Shown piece after piece: positions 1-9,501 of a stretch of DNA of 64,000 bases. The first letter of the stretch is position 1. Every line of letters starts with the position of its first letter. Under the pieces are notes generated by a model, which was given only the letters and a program-made list of their open reading frames with translations, was not told the DNA's origin and searched no databases. Source of the DNA: Pseudoalteromonas tunicata (lineage in GTDB: Bacteria > Pseudomonadota > Gammaproteobacteria > Enterobacterales > Alteromonadaceae). The position numbers and the translations under genes were made by a program. The stretch spans positions 1,156,001 through 1,220,000 of the forward strand of contig NZ_CP011032.1 in NCBI RefSeq assembly GCF_002310815.1. Reading direction: 5' to 3'.

Positions 1-1
1 T

Positions 2-1660
2 ATGAGTGCGATTCAGCTTACTGCCGCATGTAATAAAATGGGATATGAAGAAACATTTTTTCATACTCAATTACAAACGAATCAAATTTCTGTAGCTGAT
101 GATTACAATAGCCAGCTGCAAGTTAATATTTTTAATTCAAGTGATGATTACGGTAAATACGGTGGCGCTATTTTTGGCATCGATACCAACAATGGCGGGA
201 TGTATTTAGAAGGAAATCCGGCAGATCAAACTAATGTGCCTAATTTTATTGCATATGAGGCAAGTTATGCCAATGCCGATCATTTTGTTTGGAATCTAGA
301 GCATGAGTATGTGCATTATTTAGATGGCCGTTTTGACTTATACGGTGATTTTAATAACCCAACTGAGCGCACAGTATGGTGGACAGAAGGGGTGGCTGAA
401 TATGTAGCCAATCAAAATAATAATCCTGCCGCTATTGCGACAATTAACGACGGTTCGACGTACTCATTATCAACCGTTTTTGAAACGACCTACGATGGTT
501 TTGATCAAGACCGTATCTATCGCTGGGGTTATTTAGCGGTACGTTTTATGTTTGAAAAACACCGTGATGAGGTGAATTTAATGCTGGCCGATACCCGTAA
601 AGGCGATTGGACTGCATATAAAGCGAGAGTGAATACGTGGGGCAGTAGCTATGGCGCGGAATTTACTAGCTGGACGCTAACGTTAACAGATGACACTAAT
701 CCACCGGTTGAAAATAAAGTACCATTTGCAGTACATAATGGTCCTTATGCAGCTGATGAAAATGTCAGTATCCAATTTGATGGCAGTGGTTCTTACGATC
801 AAGATGGCACAATAGTGAGCTATTTATGGGACTTTGGTGATAACTCTACCAGTTCTGAAGCGCAACCGAGCCATAGTTATGCTCAAGCCGGTGATTATAC
901 TGTTACGCTCACAGTTAAAGATGACAAAGGAGCTGTAGCAACAGCGACATCACAAGCATCGATCAGCAGTGATGTGATTGAACCGCCAGTTGGCAATGCC
1001 TTACAAAATAAGCAGCCTTTGAATATTAGTGGCGCACAAGATCAGCAAAGTAACTTTACTTTTGCAGTACCAGCAGGGGCGTCGGAGCTGAACTTTAAGC
1101 TTGCAGGTGGCCAAGGTGATGCAGATTTGTATGTTAAATTTGCAGAGCAAGCAACAGTTGATGTCTATGACTGTCGTCCTTATATTGGAGGCAACAATGA
1201 AACATGTACTATCGAGAATGCTCAGGCGGGTACTTACCATGTAATGGTTCGAGGTTATAACGCGTATGAAACAACCTTGACTGCAAGTTTTACAGCCTCG
1301 CCAAATACTCGTTTACCTAACGTCTGTGCCACTCAAGCACCGGTATCGGGTGGGCAATTAGAAGCGGGTAAAGTCATTTGTTTAGCTCAACAGGAGCCGA
1401 TGTGGTTTAGCATTGCAGATGTTAACGGCCATAGCACCATGTCTATTACATCTGCCAATGGTACTGGAGACTTAACGTTGGAGTACAGTAATGCAACCTG
1501 GCCAAATGGTGTGAACCATCATGGTTCATCTAACAATGTGGGTAATAGTGAATGTATTACTTTGAATGCTCAAGCCAATTATTGGGGTTATCTCAAGGTA
1601 TCGGGTGCGGCACAAGGTGTAGCCATCGTGGTTGATTTTGATACACCAGGTTGTCGTTAA
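2..1660 (+). CDS. Secreted M9 (Vibrio-type) collagenase, 5'-truncated by window edge
   Basis: This is the C-terminal part (552 residues visible) of a zinc metallopeptidase that digests collagen-like substrates outside the cell. The zinc-binding motif HEYVH is at visible residues 101-105, and a downstream glutamate in WWTEGVAEY (about 129) is the probable third ligand; this pattern is that of peptidase family M9. A PKD domain follows (about 240-325, with YLWDFGD), then a pre-peptidase C-terminal (PPC) domain (about 335-435), then another beta-rich domain. M9 enzymes carry a signal peptide and an N-terminal domain before the catalytic region, so the ATG at base 2 is probably internal and the true start lies upstream. 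The family assignment is firm; substrate preference is inferred. Confidence 0.88.
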   Translation: MSAIQLTAACNKMGYEETFFHTQLQTNQISVADDYNSQLQVNIFNSSDDYGKYGGAIFGIDTNNGGMYLEGNPADQTNVPNFIAYEASYANADHFVWNLEHEYVHYLDGRFDLYGDFNNPTERTVWWTEGVAEYVANQNNNPAAIATINDGSTYSLSTVFETTYDGFDQDRIYRWGYLAVRFMFEKHRDEVNLMLADTRKGDWTAYKARVNTWGSSYGAEFTSWTLTLTDDTNPPVENKVPFAVHNGPYAADENVSIQFDGSGSYDQDGTIVSYLWDFGDNSTSSEAQPSHSYAQAGDYTVTLTVKDDKGAVATATSQASISSDVIEPPVGNALQNKQPLNISGAQDQQSNFTFAVPAGASELNFKLAGGQGDADLYVKFAEQATVDVYDCRPYIGGNNETCTIENAQAGTYHVMVRGYNAYETTLTASFTASPNTRLPNVCATQAPVSGGQLEAGKVICLAQQEPMWFSIADVNGHSTMSITSANGTGDLTLEYSNATWPNGVNHHGSSNNVGNSECITLNAQANYWGYLKVSGAAQGVAIVVDFDTPGCR

Positions 1661-1681
1661 TTTTCGCATAACATAGAATTG

Positions 1682-1717
1682 AGTAAAACGCTGTCGTATG
1701 ATGGCGTTTTACTTTTT
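1682..1717 (+). terminator. Rho-independent terminator after the collagenase
   Basis: Arms AGTAAAACGC (1682-1691) and GCGTTTTACT (1704-1713) form a perfect 10-bp stem followed by a short T run, 21 bases after the collagenase stop codon. Confidence 0.75.
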
Positions 1718-1912
1718 GCTGTGCTGTCATTCACTGAATCGATAGGAAGTGAAATTCAATATTTAAAATTCAAAGTGATGCTTATCACAACTCGATGGGC
1801 TCATTTCCTCGCGAACTTCGTTTATCTCTTAACTGTAATAATTGGTAATGTACCTGCGTTTAATAGTAAATTATCATTCTGTGCAGATAGTGACAGTTAA
1901 AATGGATTAAAC

Positions 1913-2884
1913 ATGGCAAATCTTCAAAATCAAGTGACATTACAAAATGTTATTTTATTATCGCAGCATATTTTTGGGCGACATCCTAGTACTTCACATA
2001 CCGTTATCAAAGATATTCGAATATCTCGAAATCATGCCACTATTTTTTGGGATGGTGTGGAGTGGTTGTTACAAGACGCAAGTACAAATGGCTGTTTTAT
2101 TAATGAAATACGCTTGCAGCCTAATACTAAGCATCGCTTACATTTAGGAGATGTTATTCATTTTGCCACTTTGGAATCTGAAGGTTGGGAAGTAACAGAT
2201 ACCTCTGAACCAAAAGACATATTAGTGCCAATTAATTCAGGTTTAAACGTCATTGAGCTCGATAGACTCATTGTTTTACCTTCTGAAGATGCGCCTGAAG
2301 TTACCTTATATTTATCACCGAATGGGCACTGGGTCTGCGAAACTAATTCAGGTATTTCGGTATTACAATCTGGTGATGTGATTAATACTCAATACCAAAA
2401 GTGGCGTTATATCGAAGCTAAAATAAGTGATGAAACCGCAAAGGTTGAGGCCATTGACATGCCTTCGTCGCCACAAGTTGGTATCTATTTTGACGTTAGC
2501 CAAAATGAAGAGCATGTAGGATTGAAGTTTTTAGTTGATAACTTTGAATATGATTTAGGGCAACGAAGCCACCATTATTTGCTATTGGTTTTAGCGCGCA
2601 AACGGTTAGAAGATAAAAATGCCGGAGTTATTGAATCTGAGCAAGGTTGGCTTGATAAAGATTTAGTTAGCAAAATGATTGGTCAAAGCGAAGCGCATTT
2701 AAATATCCAAATTCATCGTTTTAGAAAACAGTTGATCAGTATGCTGCCTAAATCATCGTGTTTACCACAAGCGGTAGAGCGCCGAACAGGCGAAATGCGT
2801 TTTGCTTTTGAATCAGTTGAAATAACGGGTGGTGCACTGGGTAGTCAATACGTGACGGTTAAAAAACATTCACAAAATTACTAA
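1913..2884 (+). CDS. FHA domain plus C-terminal winged-helix protein
   Basis: A 323-residue protein with no signal peptide. Residues about 15-75 (FGRHPS...SRNHATI...STNGCFIN) are a forkhead-associated domain, which binds phosphothreonine peptides; the GR, SRNH and NG signature positions are all present. Residues about 200-300 look like a winged-helix DNA-binding domain of the OmpR/CadC kind (a KDLVSKMIG...IHRFRKQL segment). FHA followed by winged helix suggests a transcription factor whose activity depends on a Ser/Thr kinase, but no kinase gene is present in the window. It stands alone between a terminator and a convergent gene. The ribosome-binding site is weak. The FHA call is confident, the winged helix moderately so, and the regulon is unknown. 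Confidence 0.7.
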   Translation: MANLQNQVTLQNVILLSQHIFGRHPSTSHTVIKDIRISRNHATIFWDGVEWLLQDASTNGCFINEIRLQPNTKHRLHLGDVIHFATLESEGWEVTDTSEPKDILVPINSGLNVIELDRLIVLPSEDAPEVTLYLSPNGHWVCETNSGISVLQSGDVINTQYQKWRYIEAKISDETAKVEAIDMPSSPQVGIYFDVSQNEEHVGLKFLVDNFEYDLGQRSHHYLLLVLARKRLEDKNAGVIESEQGWLDKDLVSKMIGQSEAHLNIQIHRFRKQLISMLPKSSCLPQAVERRTGEMRFAFESVEITGGALGSQYVTVKKHSQNY

Positions 2885-2911
2885 ATAACAATCGATTTCA
2901 ATACCCACAAT

Positions 2912-2946
2912 AAAGCCCAAATAGCCGACACTATTTGGGCTTTTAC
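2912..2946 (+). terminator. Rho-independent terminator after the FHA gene
   Basis: AAAGCCCAAATAG (2912-2924) pairs with CTATTTGGGCTTT (2931-2943), leaving a 6-nt loop and a short T run. It lies between two convergent genes and may serve both strands. Confidence 0.8.
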
Positions 2947-2991
2947 TTTGTATTTAAAGCAGCAGATCTTTGCTTTGAGCGCTCAATAATG

Positions 2992-4620
2992 CTAAAGCTT
3001 ATGACGTTGTTGGCGTTGAGCTAACTTATTTTGCCCACTTGATTTGGTTTGTTCACCGGCATAAAGATGCAGCGTACCAAAATGACTTTTTAACTTCGAT
3101 GCGGCGTAATCGAGTTCAATGATCGAAATAATAAGCGCATGTTTTTCAGGAAAGAGGGCTTCAACAGCTTGTGATACCAGTTCATACAAACGTTTTAAGT
3201 TAATTTGATGAGTTTGCCCTGTTTTTTCAAATAGCCAATTGGTCAACGCCATAAATTCATCAAACGGGTTATCGGATAAGATATGAGCCAAAGAATGTTT
3301 GAAGCGTCCAGAATTACCTATCATATCCCAGTAGCGAGCAAAACGATTGATAAGTTGCATAGTCGCAAAATCAACTCGATCAGTACTTAAAATATTAAAT
3401 GGTGGTAATGGATTAAAGCGCAAATCAAACGTCTCGGTATGCCTAATTATCGGGCTGCCTTTAAGACGCTTTAAAATACCCAATTGAATTTCATGCGGGC
3501 GACACTGATACAGTTCGTTAAAGCTTTCTCTAAAGGTCTCAAAGGTTTCACCAGGCAAACCAAAAATAAGGTCGGCATGAATATGCGCGCTAGTATTATC
3601 TTTAAGCCATATTAAATTTTCTTTTGATTTAGGGTTATTTTGTTTGCGGCTAATATTAGTTTGTACTTCAGGGTTAAAGGTTTGAATCCCTACCTCAAAC
3701 TGCAAACTGCCATCGGGGAATAGCGTTAATAATTCTTTTAATTTACGCGGTAAATGGTCGGGCACCACTTCAAAGTGAAGAAATAAATCGTCAGTCATCC
3801 TATCTAAGAAAAACTGCATAATTTGCATGGTCGTGGCAATATTTAAATTAAAAGTTCTATCGATAAATTTAAAGTTTCGTGCTCCGCGCTGATAAAGAAT
3901 ATCCATTTGATCTAGAAATAACTCAAGTTCAAACGGGTTTGATGCCGTGTCTAACGATGACAAACAAAATTCACACTTAAACGGGCAACCACGTGACGCT
4001 TCAACATACAATAAGCGATTTTTTAAATCTTCATCACTGTAATATTGATAAGGTAATTCAAGGTCTTTTAATTCAACGGGGGTTGATTTGAGAATTTTTT
4101 GTTCCGGCTCAGTTTTGTTGATAATATCTTTACACAACTGGTAAAAACTAATGTCAGCCGCGCCCGTTAAGACAAAATCAGCGGAGGCGACAATGTCTTG
4201 TTGCTCAGCTTCATAACTTACTTCAGGCCCACCTAAAACAATTTTGATTTCTGGCGCGACTACTTTTAATAAGCTAACTACATTAGTGGTTTCAATAATG
4301 TTCCAGATGTACACACCAAAACCAACAATATCAGGCTTTGCTTCCAAGATTTGTTCAACAATATCGATGGCACGAGTTTGAATAACAAACTCTTTAATTT
4401 CACAGCAACTTTGTAATTCTTTTAAATTCGCGTACAGATAACGCAGGCCCAAACTAGCATGAATATACTTCGCATTAATGGTTGCCAGCACTATTTTAGC
4501 GTCGCTTGCCACGTTTTCGTGATTAAGTGATGATGTTTTTTTTAACGGCGCAGGGGAGTAGTGCTCTGCCGGGTTTATCTGTGTTACTGAAATCTGATTA
4601 TCGAATTGTTGCATTGCCAT
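2992..4620 (-). CDS. B12-binding radical SAM protein (DUF4080 type)
   Basis: A 542-residue cytosolic enzyme. Residues about 42-160 form a cobalamin-binding (Rossmann-like) domain with KIVLATINAKYIHASLGLRY and a KPDIVGFGVYIWN segment. The radical SAM core begins with CPFKCEFC, giving the CxxxCxxC cluster ligands C212, C216 and C219. The C-terminal third, with FDLRFNPLPPFNILS, resembles DUF4080. The reaction is unknown; the class commonly performs methylations or rearrangements. It is transcribed alone, and its upstream region (4621-4834) faces the ssrA-side flank of the island. It belongs to the chromosomal backbone, not to the island, because it lies outside the left attachment repeat. Confidence 0.82.
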   Translation of the reverse strand: MAMQQFDNQISVTQINPAEHYSPAPLKKTSSLNHENVASDAKIVLATINAKYIHASLGLRYLYANLKELQSCCEIKEFVIQTRAIDIVEQILEAKPDIVGFGVYIWNIIETTNVVSLLKVVAPEIKIVLGGPEVSYEAEQQDIVASADFVLTGAADISFYQLCKDIINKTEPEQKILKSTPVELKDLELPYQYYSDEDLKNRLLYVEASRGCPFKCEFCLSSLDTASNPFELELFLDQMDILYQRGARNFKFIDRTFNLNIATTMQIMQFFLDRMTDDLFLHFEVVPDHLPRKLKELLTLFPDGSLQFEVGIQTFNPEVQTNISRKQNNPKSKENLIWLKDNTSAHIHADLIFGLPGETFETFRESFNELYQCRPHEIQLGILKRLKGSPIIRHTETFDLRFNPLPPFNILSTDRVDFATMQLINRFARYWDMIGNSGRFKHSLAHILSDNPFDEFMALTNWLFEKTGQTHQINLKRLYELVSQAVEALFPEKHALIISIIELDYAASKLKSHFGTLHLYAGEQTKSSGQNKLAQRQQRHKL

Positions 4621-4834
4621 AGTGGTTCTTAACTAGCTTAAAAAGTCTGGACGTAATAATACAGCAATCTGACGCTATTCAGTATCAGATTTTACCGACA
4701 CTAAAAACCAGCTAAACAGTATTTATTTTTTCAGCATTAAACCAATTTAAACACCAATATATATTCAAATAATTTGGATTAGAAAGGAAGAGTGGGAAAT
4801 AAGAGGGTTTGATTAATGACAGATATATTAAACG

Positions 4835-4872
4835 CCAAAAAAATAAGCCGTTGCTTTAAAAGCAACGGCTTA
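4835..4872 (-). terminator. Original ssrA terminator, left behind by island insertion
   Basis: A perfect inverted repeat, TAAGCCGTTGCTTT (4844-4857) with AAAGCAACGGCTTA (4859-4872), is followed on the minus strand by a run of seven T. No minus-strand gene ends just before it. It sits 8 bases beyond the position corresponding to the ssrA CCA end in the left att repeat, as expected for the ancestral ssrA terminator displaced by the insertion. Confidence 0.75.
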
Positions 4873-4875
4873 TCA

Positions 4876-4895
4876 GTATGTGGTGGAGCTGGGGG
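4876..4895. repeat. attL: duplicated 3' end of ssrA
   Basis: GTATGTGGTGGAGCTGGGGG is identical to the 20 bases at 20711-20730, where it forms the 3' end of the intact ssrA gene (complement of CCCCCAGCTCCACCA plus 5 flanking bases). Beyond the core the two copies diverge. This is the direct repeat expected from site-specific integration into the tmRNA gene. Confidence 0.88.
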
Positions 4896-4959
4896 AGGTT
4901 GAATCTAGATTTTAATGTTTTGATATTAAAGGTTAAATTTACATTTTAATTTTTGTGTT

Positions 4960-4976
4960 GGTACTTTGTGTGGTAC
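4960..4976. promoter_or_regulatory. Left-end GGTAC arm-type repeats (putative integrase sites)
   Basis: GGTAC occurs at 4960-4964 and 4972-4976, 12 bp apart, in TTGGTACTTTG and GTGGTACTAAA. The same motif at the same 12-bp spacing occurs at the right end (20585 and 20597). A role as integrase arm-binding sites is inferred from position and symmetry. Confidence 0.5.
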
Positions 4977-5093
4977 TAAAGGTTGTTGCGTAAAGTGCGT
5001 AAGTATTAATCTGAAATTAAAAAGTTAATATTTTTTGAAGGATGGTTCATCACCTTCTATATTTAATCCAAGTTTAATAAAAAGGACTTTATT

Positions 5094-5288
5094 ATGACAC
5101 CTCAACAAGTACCTCCAGTATTACTTAAAACATGGCTTGATATTTACAGCATGCACGAGCTTCACAAACTACAACCAAGCTTCAAAGAAAAAATGGTCTC
5201 GATTTACGGCAGTGTTGATGCTGCTGAGCAGTACTACATAAATTACCTCCACCAGCAAAACAACATAGAATGGATTAAAGTGGCATAA
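5094..5288 (+). CDS. Small protein of unknown function upstream of cas1
   Basis: A 64-residue ORF with a good ribosome-binding site (AAAAAGGAC about 7 bases before the ATG) and a terminator-like hairpin just after its stop, so it looks like a genuine independent gene. It is mostly helical by eye, with no signal peptide, membrane segment or cysteine motif, and contains LHKLQPSFKEKMVSIYGS. I do not recognise a family. It is the first gene inside the left end of the island and reads in the same direction as the cas operon, about 290 bases upstream of it. It could be an excisionase-like or regulatory protein of the island, or an accessory to the CRISPR system; nothing in the sequence decides this. 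Confidence 0.6.
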   Translation: MTPQQVPPVLLKTWLDIYSMHELHKLQPSFKEKMVSIYGSVDAAEQYYINYLHQQNNIEWIKVA

Positions 5289-5310
5289 GTCAGTTTAAAC
5301 AAAAGCCGAT

Positions 5311-5345
5311 AGCCATCTGCTTATTTAAACAAATGGCTTTTTTTT
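5311..5345 (+). terminator. Terminator after the small island ORF
   Basis: AGCCAT (5311-5316) pairs with ATGGCT (5333-5338), followed by a run of seven T after the stem. It separates the small ORF from the cas operon, so cas1 should have its own promoter. Confidence 0.6.
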
Positions 5346-5483
5346 GAGCCTATGTGTAATGAAGTGTAATAGAGTCCATAGTCTAATTAGTGCAATATCA
5401 TTTCCCCCTGCTTGTAGAATACAAATCTAAAAAATAACAAAGTGTCAATTAAATAATCCAGATCAAACTCGTTTTCTTTTGAG

Positions 5484-5504
5484 TATGTAAAGATCTTTTA
5501 CATA
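5484..5504. promoter_or_regulatory. Operator-like palindrome upstream of cas1
   Basis: TATGTAAA and TTTACATA form perfect 8-bp arms around a 5-nt centre, ending 75 bases before the cas1 ATG. A TATAGT (5543-5548) is a possible -10 element, though no good -35 is visible. If that -10 is used, the palindrome centre would be about 60 bases upstream of transcription, a typical activator position. The arm spacing is one base off the CRP consensus. The regulator is unknown. Confidence 0.45.
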
Positions 5505-5578
5505 TCAAAATTTATAGTGATTTCATTATGTTATTTTTTTGATATAGTCGAAGCCTAAACGGATTTTAGAGAACAGTA

Positions 5579-6568
5579 ATGGATGACTTTTCGCCTTCAG
5601 ATTTAAAAACAATTTTACACTCCAAGCGTGCCAACATGTATTACCTCGAATATTGTCGGGTAATGCAAAAAGATGGCCGAGTCCTTTATTTAACTGAAGC
5701 CAAAAACGAAAACCAGTACTTTAATATCCCAATTGCCAATACCACGGTATTACTTTTAGGTAATGGTACATCAATAACCCAAGCGGCAATGAGAATGCTG
5801 GCTCAAGCGGGTGTATTAGTCGGTTTTGCTGGTGGCGGAGGCACGCCATTACATATGGCATGTGAAGTCGAATGGTTTACGCCTCAAAGTGAATATCGCC
5901 CAACCGAATATCTTCACGGTTGGTTACAGTTTTGGTTTGATGATGAAAAACGCCTCAAGGCCGCAAAAACGTTTCAACAAGCGCGGATTCATTATTTACA
6001 AAAAGTCTGGCAAAAAGACCGCGATTTAAAAAATGAAGGATTTGAGTTTAATAGCGAACAAATACAAAGTGCATTAAATACCTTTCATATCCGCACTGAT
6101 GCGGCAAGTAAACAATCAGACTTGCTATTGACCGAAGCCCAGCTCACCAAAGTGCTTTATAAATATGCTGCCAATAATACCAATGCAGCAGAGTTTAAGC
6201 GCCAACACCAACCTGATAAAAATAATATCAATAAAGCCAATGACTTTTTAAATCATGGCAACTACTTAGCGTATGGCTTAGCCGCTAGTTGTTTATGGGT
6301 ACTGGGCATCCCTCATGGCTTTGCGGTTATGCACGGTAAAACACGGCGCGGAGCGTTAGTGTTTGATGTTGCCGATTTAATTAAAGACGCCATCGTGCTG
6401 CCTTGGGCGTTTATTTGCGCCAAAGAAAATGCCACCGAACAAGAATTTCGCCAGCAAGTATTGCAAGCCTTTACCGACCATAAAGCACTCGACTTTATGT
6501 TCGATACAGTAAAGGGAATTGCCTTACAAGATTATTCAACACATGACATTGAGGCACAAAACCTATGA
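5579..6568 (+). CDS. cas1: Type I-F CRISPR integrase Cas1
   Basis: A 329-residue Cas1 of the subtype I-F kind, the metal-dependent integrase that, with Cas2, inserts new spacers at the leader end of the array. Active-site candidates are E186 (in [10 protein letters not shown]), H252 (in [13 protein letters not shown]) and D263/D266, in the order and spacing of known I-F Cas1 proteins. The N-terminal beta domain includes [18 protein letters not shown] and the glycine-rich [12 protein letters not shown]. It is the first gene of the cas operon; its stop overlaps the next start by 4 bases (ATGA), indicating translational coupling with cas2-3. All key residues are present, so it is probably functional. 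Confidence 0.95.
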   Translation: MDDFSPSDLKTILHSKRANMYYLEYCRVMQKDGRVLYLTEAKNENQYFNIPIANTTVLLLGNGTSITQAAMRMLAQAGVLVGFAGGGGTPLHMACEVEWFTPQSEYRPTEYLHGWLQFWFDDEKRLKAAKTFQQARIHYLQKVWQKDRDLKNEGFEFNSEQIQSALNTFHIRTDAASKQSDLLLTEAQLTKVLYKYAANNTNAAEFKRQHQPDKNNINKANDFLNHGNYLAYGLAASCLWVLGIPHGFAVMHGKTRRGALVFDVADLIKDAIVLPWAFICAKENATEQEFRQQVLQAFTDHKALDFMFDTVKGIALQDYSTHDIEAQNL

Positions 6569-9498
6569 TGGTCACGTTTGTCTCACAATGCGAAAAAAAC
6601 GCACTTTCGAAAACCCGCAGGGTACTCGATGCCTTTGCCAACCGAATTGGCGATAACACATGGCAAACATTAATCACCGAAGATGGCTTACTCACCGTTA
6701 AAAAAATGCTCCGTAAAACCGCCAGCCGCAGCACTGCTGTCAGTTGCCATTGGATCAGAAGTCGCTCACGTAGTCAGTTATTGTGGGTTGTAGGAAACAG
6801 ATTGAAATTTAATGAACAAGGCATAGTGCCAGTGAATAGAACAGAAAAAGAGGTTTATATGGATGTCATAACCGACAAACCTAAATCTGGCGTACTTTAT
6901 GCCAATACAAAGTTACAGCCCTTGGCAGAGCATTTGTTTGCGGTAGGTTATTTTGCCGAGCAATTACATAAAAATTTATTTCCTGATAGCCCACAATTTT
7001 CGATGGTGAATTTTGTTGCGGGGTGTTTACATGATGTAGGTAAGATAGATCCAAAATTTCAAGAGTGGGTTACTAATCCCAAAAAGAAAAGTTTTATTGC
7101 TGATGATGGTCAACATATTGATGATTCAAAATTTAGTTTTGAAAAACATCCACGCCACAATGAAGTGTCGCTATTGCTTTATCATCTTTTAGATAGCGTA
7201 GAATTAAAAATAATCAACCCAAGCAATAAAGAATCCATTAAACATGCTATTTATTGGCATCATGCGAAGCCATATCGTAAAGATAAAAGCAGTTTTAGCA
7301 CCTATAAAGACATTGGCAAAAAACTAATCGCTAACCAAAAAGGTCTGTTACTGAATGATATTTTAGGCCAAGTACATGCCTTACTAAACCAAGTGATGGG
7401 GATAGACAAAAAATATCGCTCAGCAACGAGCTCAATTTTGAGTAAAGCTGTAAATAATGAAATAGTTTTAGAACACGAATTTACTATTTCAAGTTCATTG
7501 CACACGCCCAGTTATAAAGAATATGAGCTAGAAGAGTCTGTTTCTGCTAATCGTGCTAATGTGAAAATAAACGCATTAAATAATATTGCCCGAGCATGCG
7601 TGATCACGGCCGATAGAATCATTTCTACAATGAGTGCGGCAGAATTACACGAAGCTATAATGCAGCAAACTCTTGATGAAAAAGTGAGAGAGCTTCTTGA
7701 GGTTGAATCTACTCTTAGTTCAAATATTGAGGCTTGTTTGAGTGCATTTTATCCCAACAGTGAACGCAGCATTAAGCAAAGTGATATTGCCAAACAGTTA
7801 ACTAACGCTGAAGATGTTGCTGTGTTAGCGGGTACTGCAGGTTGTGGTAAAACCAAAATTGCGTTGGAGTGGGCAAAACTGCAAGGCGCAAAACGAATTA
7901 TTTGGGTCTGTCCACGAGTGCAAGTCTGCCAAGGCTTGTTTTATGAATTAACCTCAGAGCAATACTTACCGAATAGCACCATCGAAATAAATACCGGCGA
8001 GTTTAAATTTCACAACCATTGGGATAACCCGATCCCAGAAGGTGAAAACTTCTCTGGTGATGTTGTAATAACCACCATAGATCAAATTTTAGGCTCTGTG
8101 ATCAGCCACACCAATGCGAATACCCTTATTGATTTTTTAAACAATCATGTGGTCTTCGATGAGTTCCACGAATACGTAAACATGCCCGCGTTTAACTTGC
8201 TATTTGCCGAGTTGATTGCAGCTAAAAAAGTAAAAGAGCAACAAGCGAATACGCTATTGGTCTCAGCAACTCCGCACTATGCGTTTGTTGAAGACTTACT
8301 GGGCATTCACCCCGATGACATCATAGAAATGCCATCGTTTAATCAAAGCAATTATCAACTCAATTTTAAAATATTTGACGATACCAAACTTGATAACAGC
8401 AACCCATTATTTACTCCGCAAAGTGACTGTACTTTTGTTATTAGTAATATGGCACTCACCGCACAAAATGGTTTTATCACAAATCAACATATTGAAAATG
8501 CGGTATTACTGCACTCTAAATTTATCAAAAGTGACAAGCAAAAATGGTTTGAAGAAGTATTTGAATCATACAGACGAGGTGGCACACGTAAATTTGAAGT
8601 GCTACGAAGCGGCCCTATTGTTCAGGCGTCATTAAACATCAGTTGTGATTACATGATCGCTGAAATAACAAATGCTGAAGATTGCCTTCAACGTTTAGGG
8701 CGACTAGATAGATTTGGTGAAAACGAAAAGGTAAATATTTACACCTTAGCAGTGCCAGAATCTATCGCCGCATCAAAAGGCAATAGCCCTGCATCACGAT
8801 TTTTAGCTAAGTTGTATGTGCTTAAGTCTGTGCGCGAATGGTATCAGTTTTTATTAAATTCATTACAGGATAAACCATTCAACTTACCTGAAATTTACAG
8901 GCTTTATAAAGACTTTCATCATTTAGAAAATACAAAAAAATATATCGAAAGTGATCTAGTGGCTGCACTAAAAGCCAGTGTCATGAAGATAAACGGGAAG
9001 ATCATCGACCCGATTGTTGTACCACCTAAAAAGAACAAAGAGAAAAAGCGCAGTAAAATTAGTAAAGGCTCATTGCGCGGTGATAACCGTTTTGTGCAAA
9101 TGGCAGTTGTTGACCTCAGTCAGTCGGAGTATCAATACATTGAACAGTATGCTTATACAATGCCGCTTGATGACGAAAGCGATATTGATAATTTAACCTA
9201 TTCTACGAATGCTATTTTGGGGTATGGACAAAGTGATAAAGACTTACTTTCACACATGTTCAAAAAACATCACAACATTATGGGGGGCACTAAGTCGTAT
9301 AACGATAATGCATTATTAAATGAAGCGCGTGACCCTGAATCACCTATTTATTTAAGTTATACCACTAACGATTTGCTACCAGTGGGCGGTGAGAGTGCAC
9401 GCCACCCTCATGCTATTTATTACGCAGTCTGTGATAAACAACCCATAGGCGCAATGTCAATTAAACAAATTAATCAAACCACAGAAGATGAGGAATAA
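6565..9498 (+). CDS. cas3: Cas2-Cas3 fusion nuclease-helicase (type I-F)
   Basis: A 977-residue fusion that both partners Cas1 in adaptation and degrades targeted DNA. Residues about 1-95 are the Cas2-like domain. The HD nuclease follows, with H123, HD at 156-157 (GCLHDVGK), H195/H198 and WHH at 231-233. The superfamily 2 helicase has Walker [10 protein letters not shown] (422-430), DEFH (532-535) and SAT (567-569), and a C-terminal region beyond. It is about 100 residues shorter than the classic I-F protein of Pseudomonas. Cas2-Cas3 fusion is diagnostic of type I-F. It overlaps cas1 by 4 bases and ends 3 bases before cas7f2. No motif is missing. Confidence 0.94.
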   Translation: MMVTFVSQCEKNALSKTRRVLDAFANRIGDNTWQTLITEDGLLTVKKMLRKTASRSTAVSCHWIRSRSRSQLLWVVGNRLKFNEQGIVPVNRTEKEVYMDVITDKPKSGVLYANTKLQPLAEHLFAVGYFAEQLHKNLFPDSPQFSMVNFVAGCLHDVGKIDPKFQEWVTNPKKKSFIADDGQHIDDSKFSFEKHPRHNEVSLLLYHLLDSVELKIINPSNKESIKHAIYWHHAKPYRKDKSSFSTYKDIGKKLIANQKGLLLNDILGQVHALLNQVMGIDKKYRSATSSILSKAVNNEIVLEHEFTISSSLHTPSYKEYELEESVSANRANVKINALNNIARACVITADRIISTMSAAELHEAIMQQTLDEKVRELLEVESTLSSNIEACLSAFYPNSERSIKQSDIAKQLTNAEDVAVLAGTAGCGKTKIALEWAKLQGAKRIIWVCPRVQVCQGLFYELTSEQYLPNSTIEINTGEFKFHNHWDNPIPEGENFSGDVVITTIDQILGSVISHTNANTLIDFLNNHVVFDEFHEYVNMPAFNLLFAELIAAKKVKEQQANTLLVSATPHYAFVEDLLGIHPDDIIEMPSFNQSNYQLNFKIFDDTKLDNSNPLFTPQSDCTFVISNMALTAQNGFITNQHIENAVLLHSKFIKSDKQKWFEEVFESYRRGGTRKFEVLRSGPIVQASLNISCDYMIAEITNAEDCLQRLGRLDRFGENEKVNIYTLAVPESIAASKGNSPASRFLAKLYVLKSVREWYQFLLNSLQDKPFNLPEIYRLYKDFHHLENTKKYIESDLVAALKASVMKINGKIIDPIVVPPKKNKEKKRSKISKGSLRGDNRFVQMAVVDLSQSEYQYIEQYAYTMPLDDESDIDNLTYSTNAILGYGQSDKDLLSHMFKKHHNIMGGTKSYNDNALLNEARDPESPIYLSYTTNDLLPVGGESARHPHAIYYAVCDKQPIGAMSIKQINQTTEDEE

Positions 9499-9501
9499 AT
9501 T

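Noticed and set aside
1679..1900. 73-codon ORF after the collagenase
   Set aside because: It begins on the terminator hairpin, has no ribosome-binding site and uses a non-ATG start.
5484..5504. CRP-binding site upstream of cas1
   Set aside because: The arms look similar, but the palindrome has an odd centre, giving one extra base compared with TGTGA-N6-TCACA.
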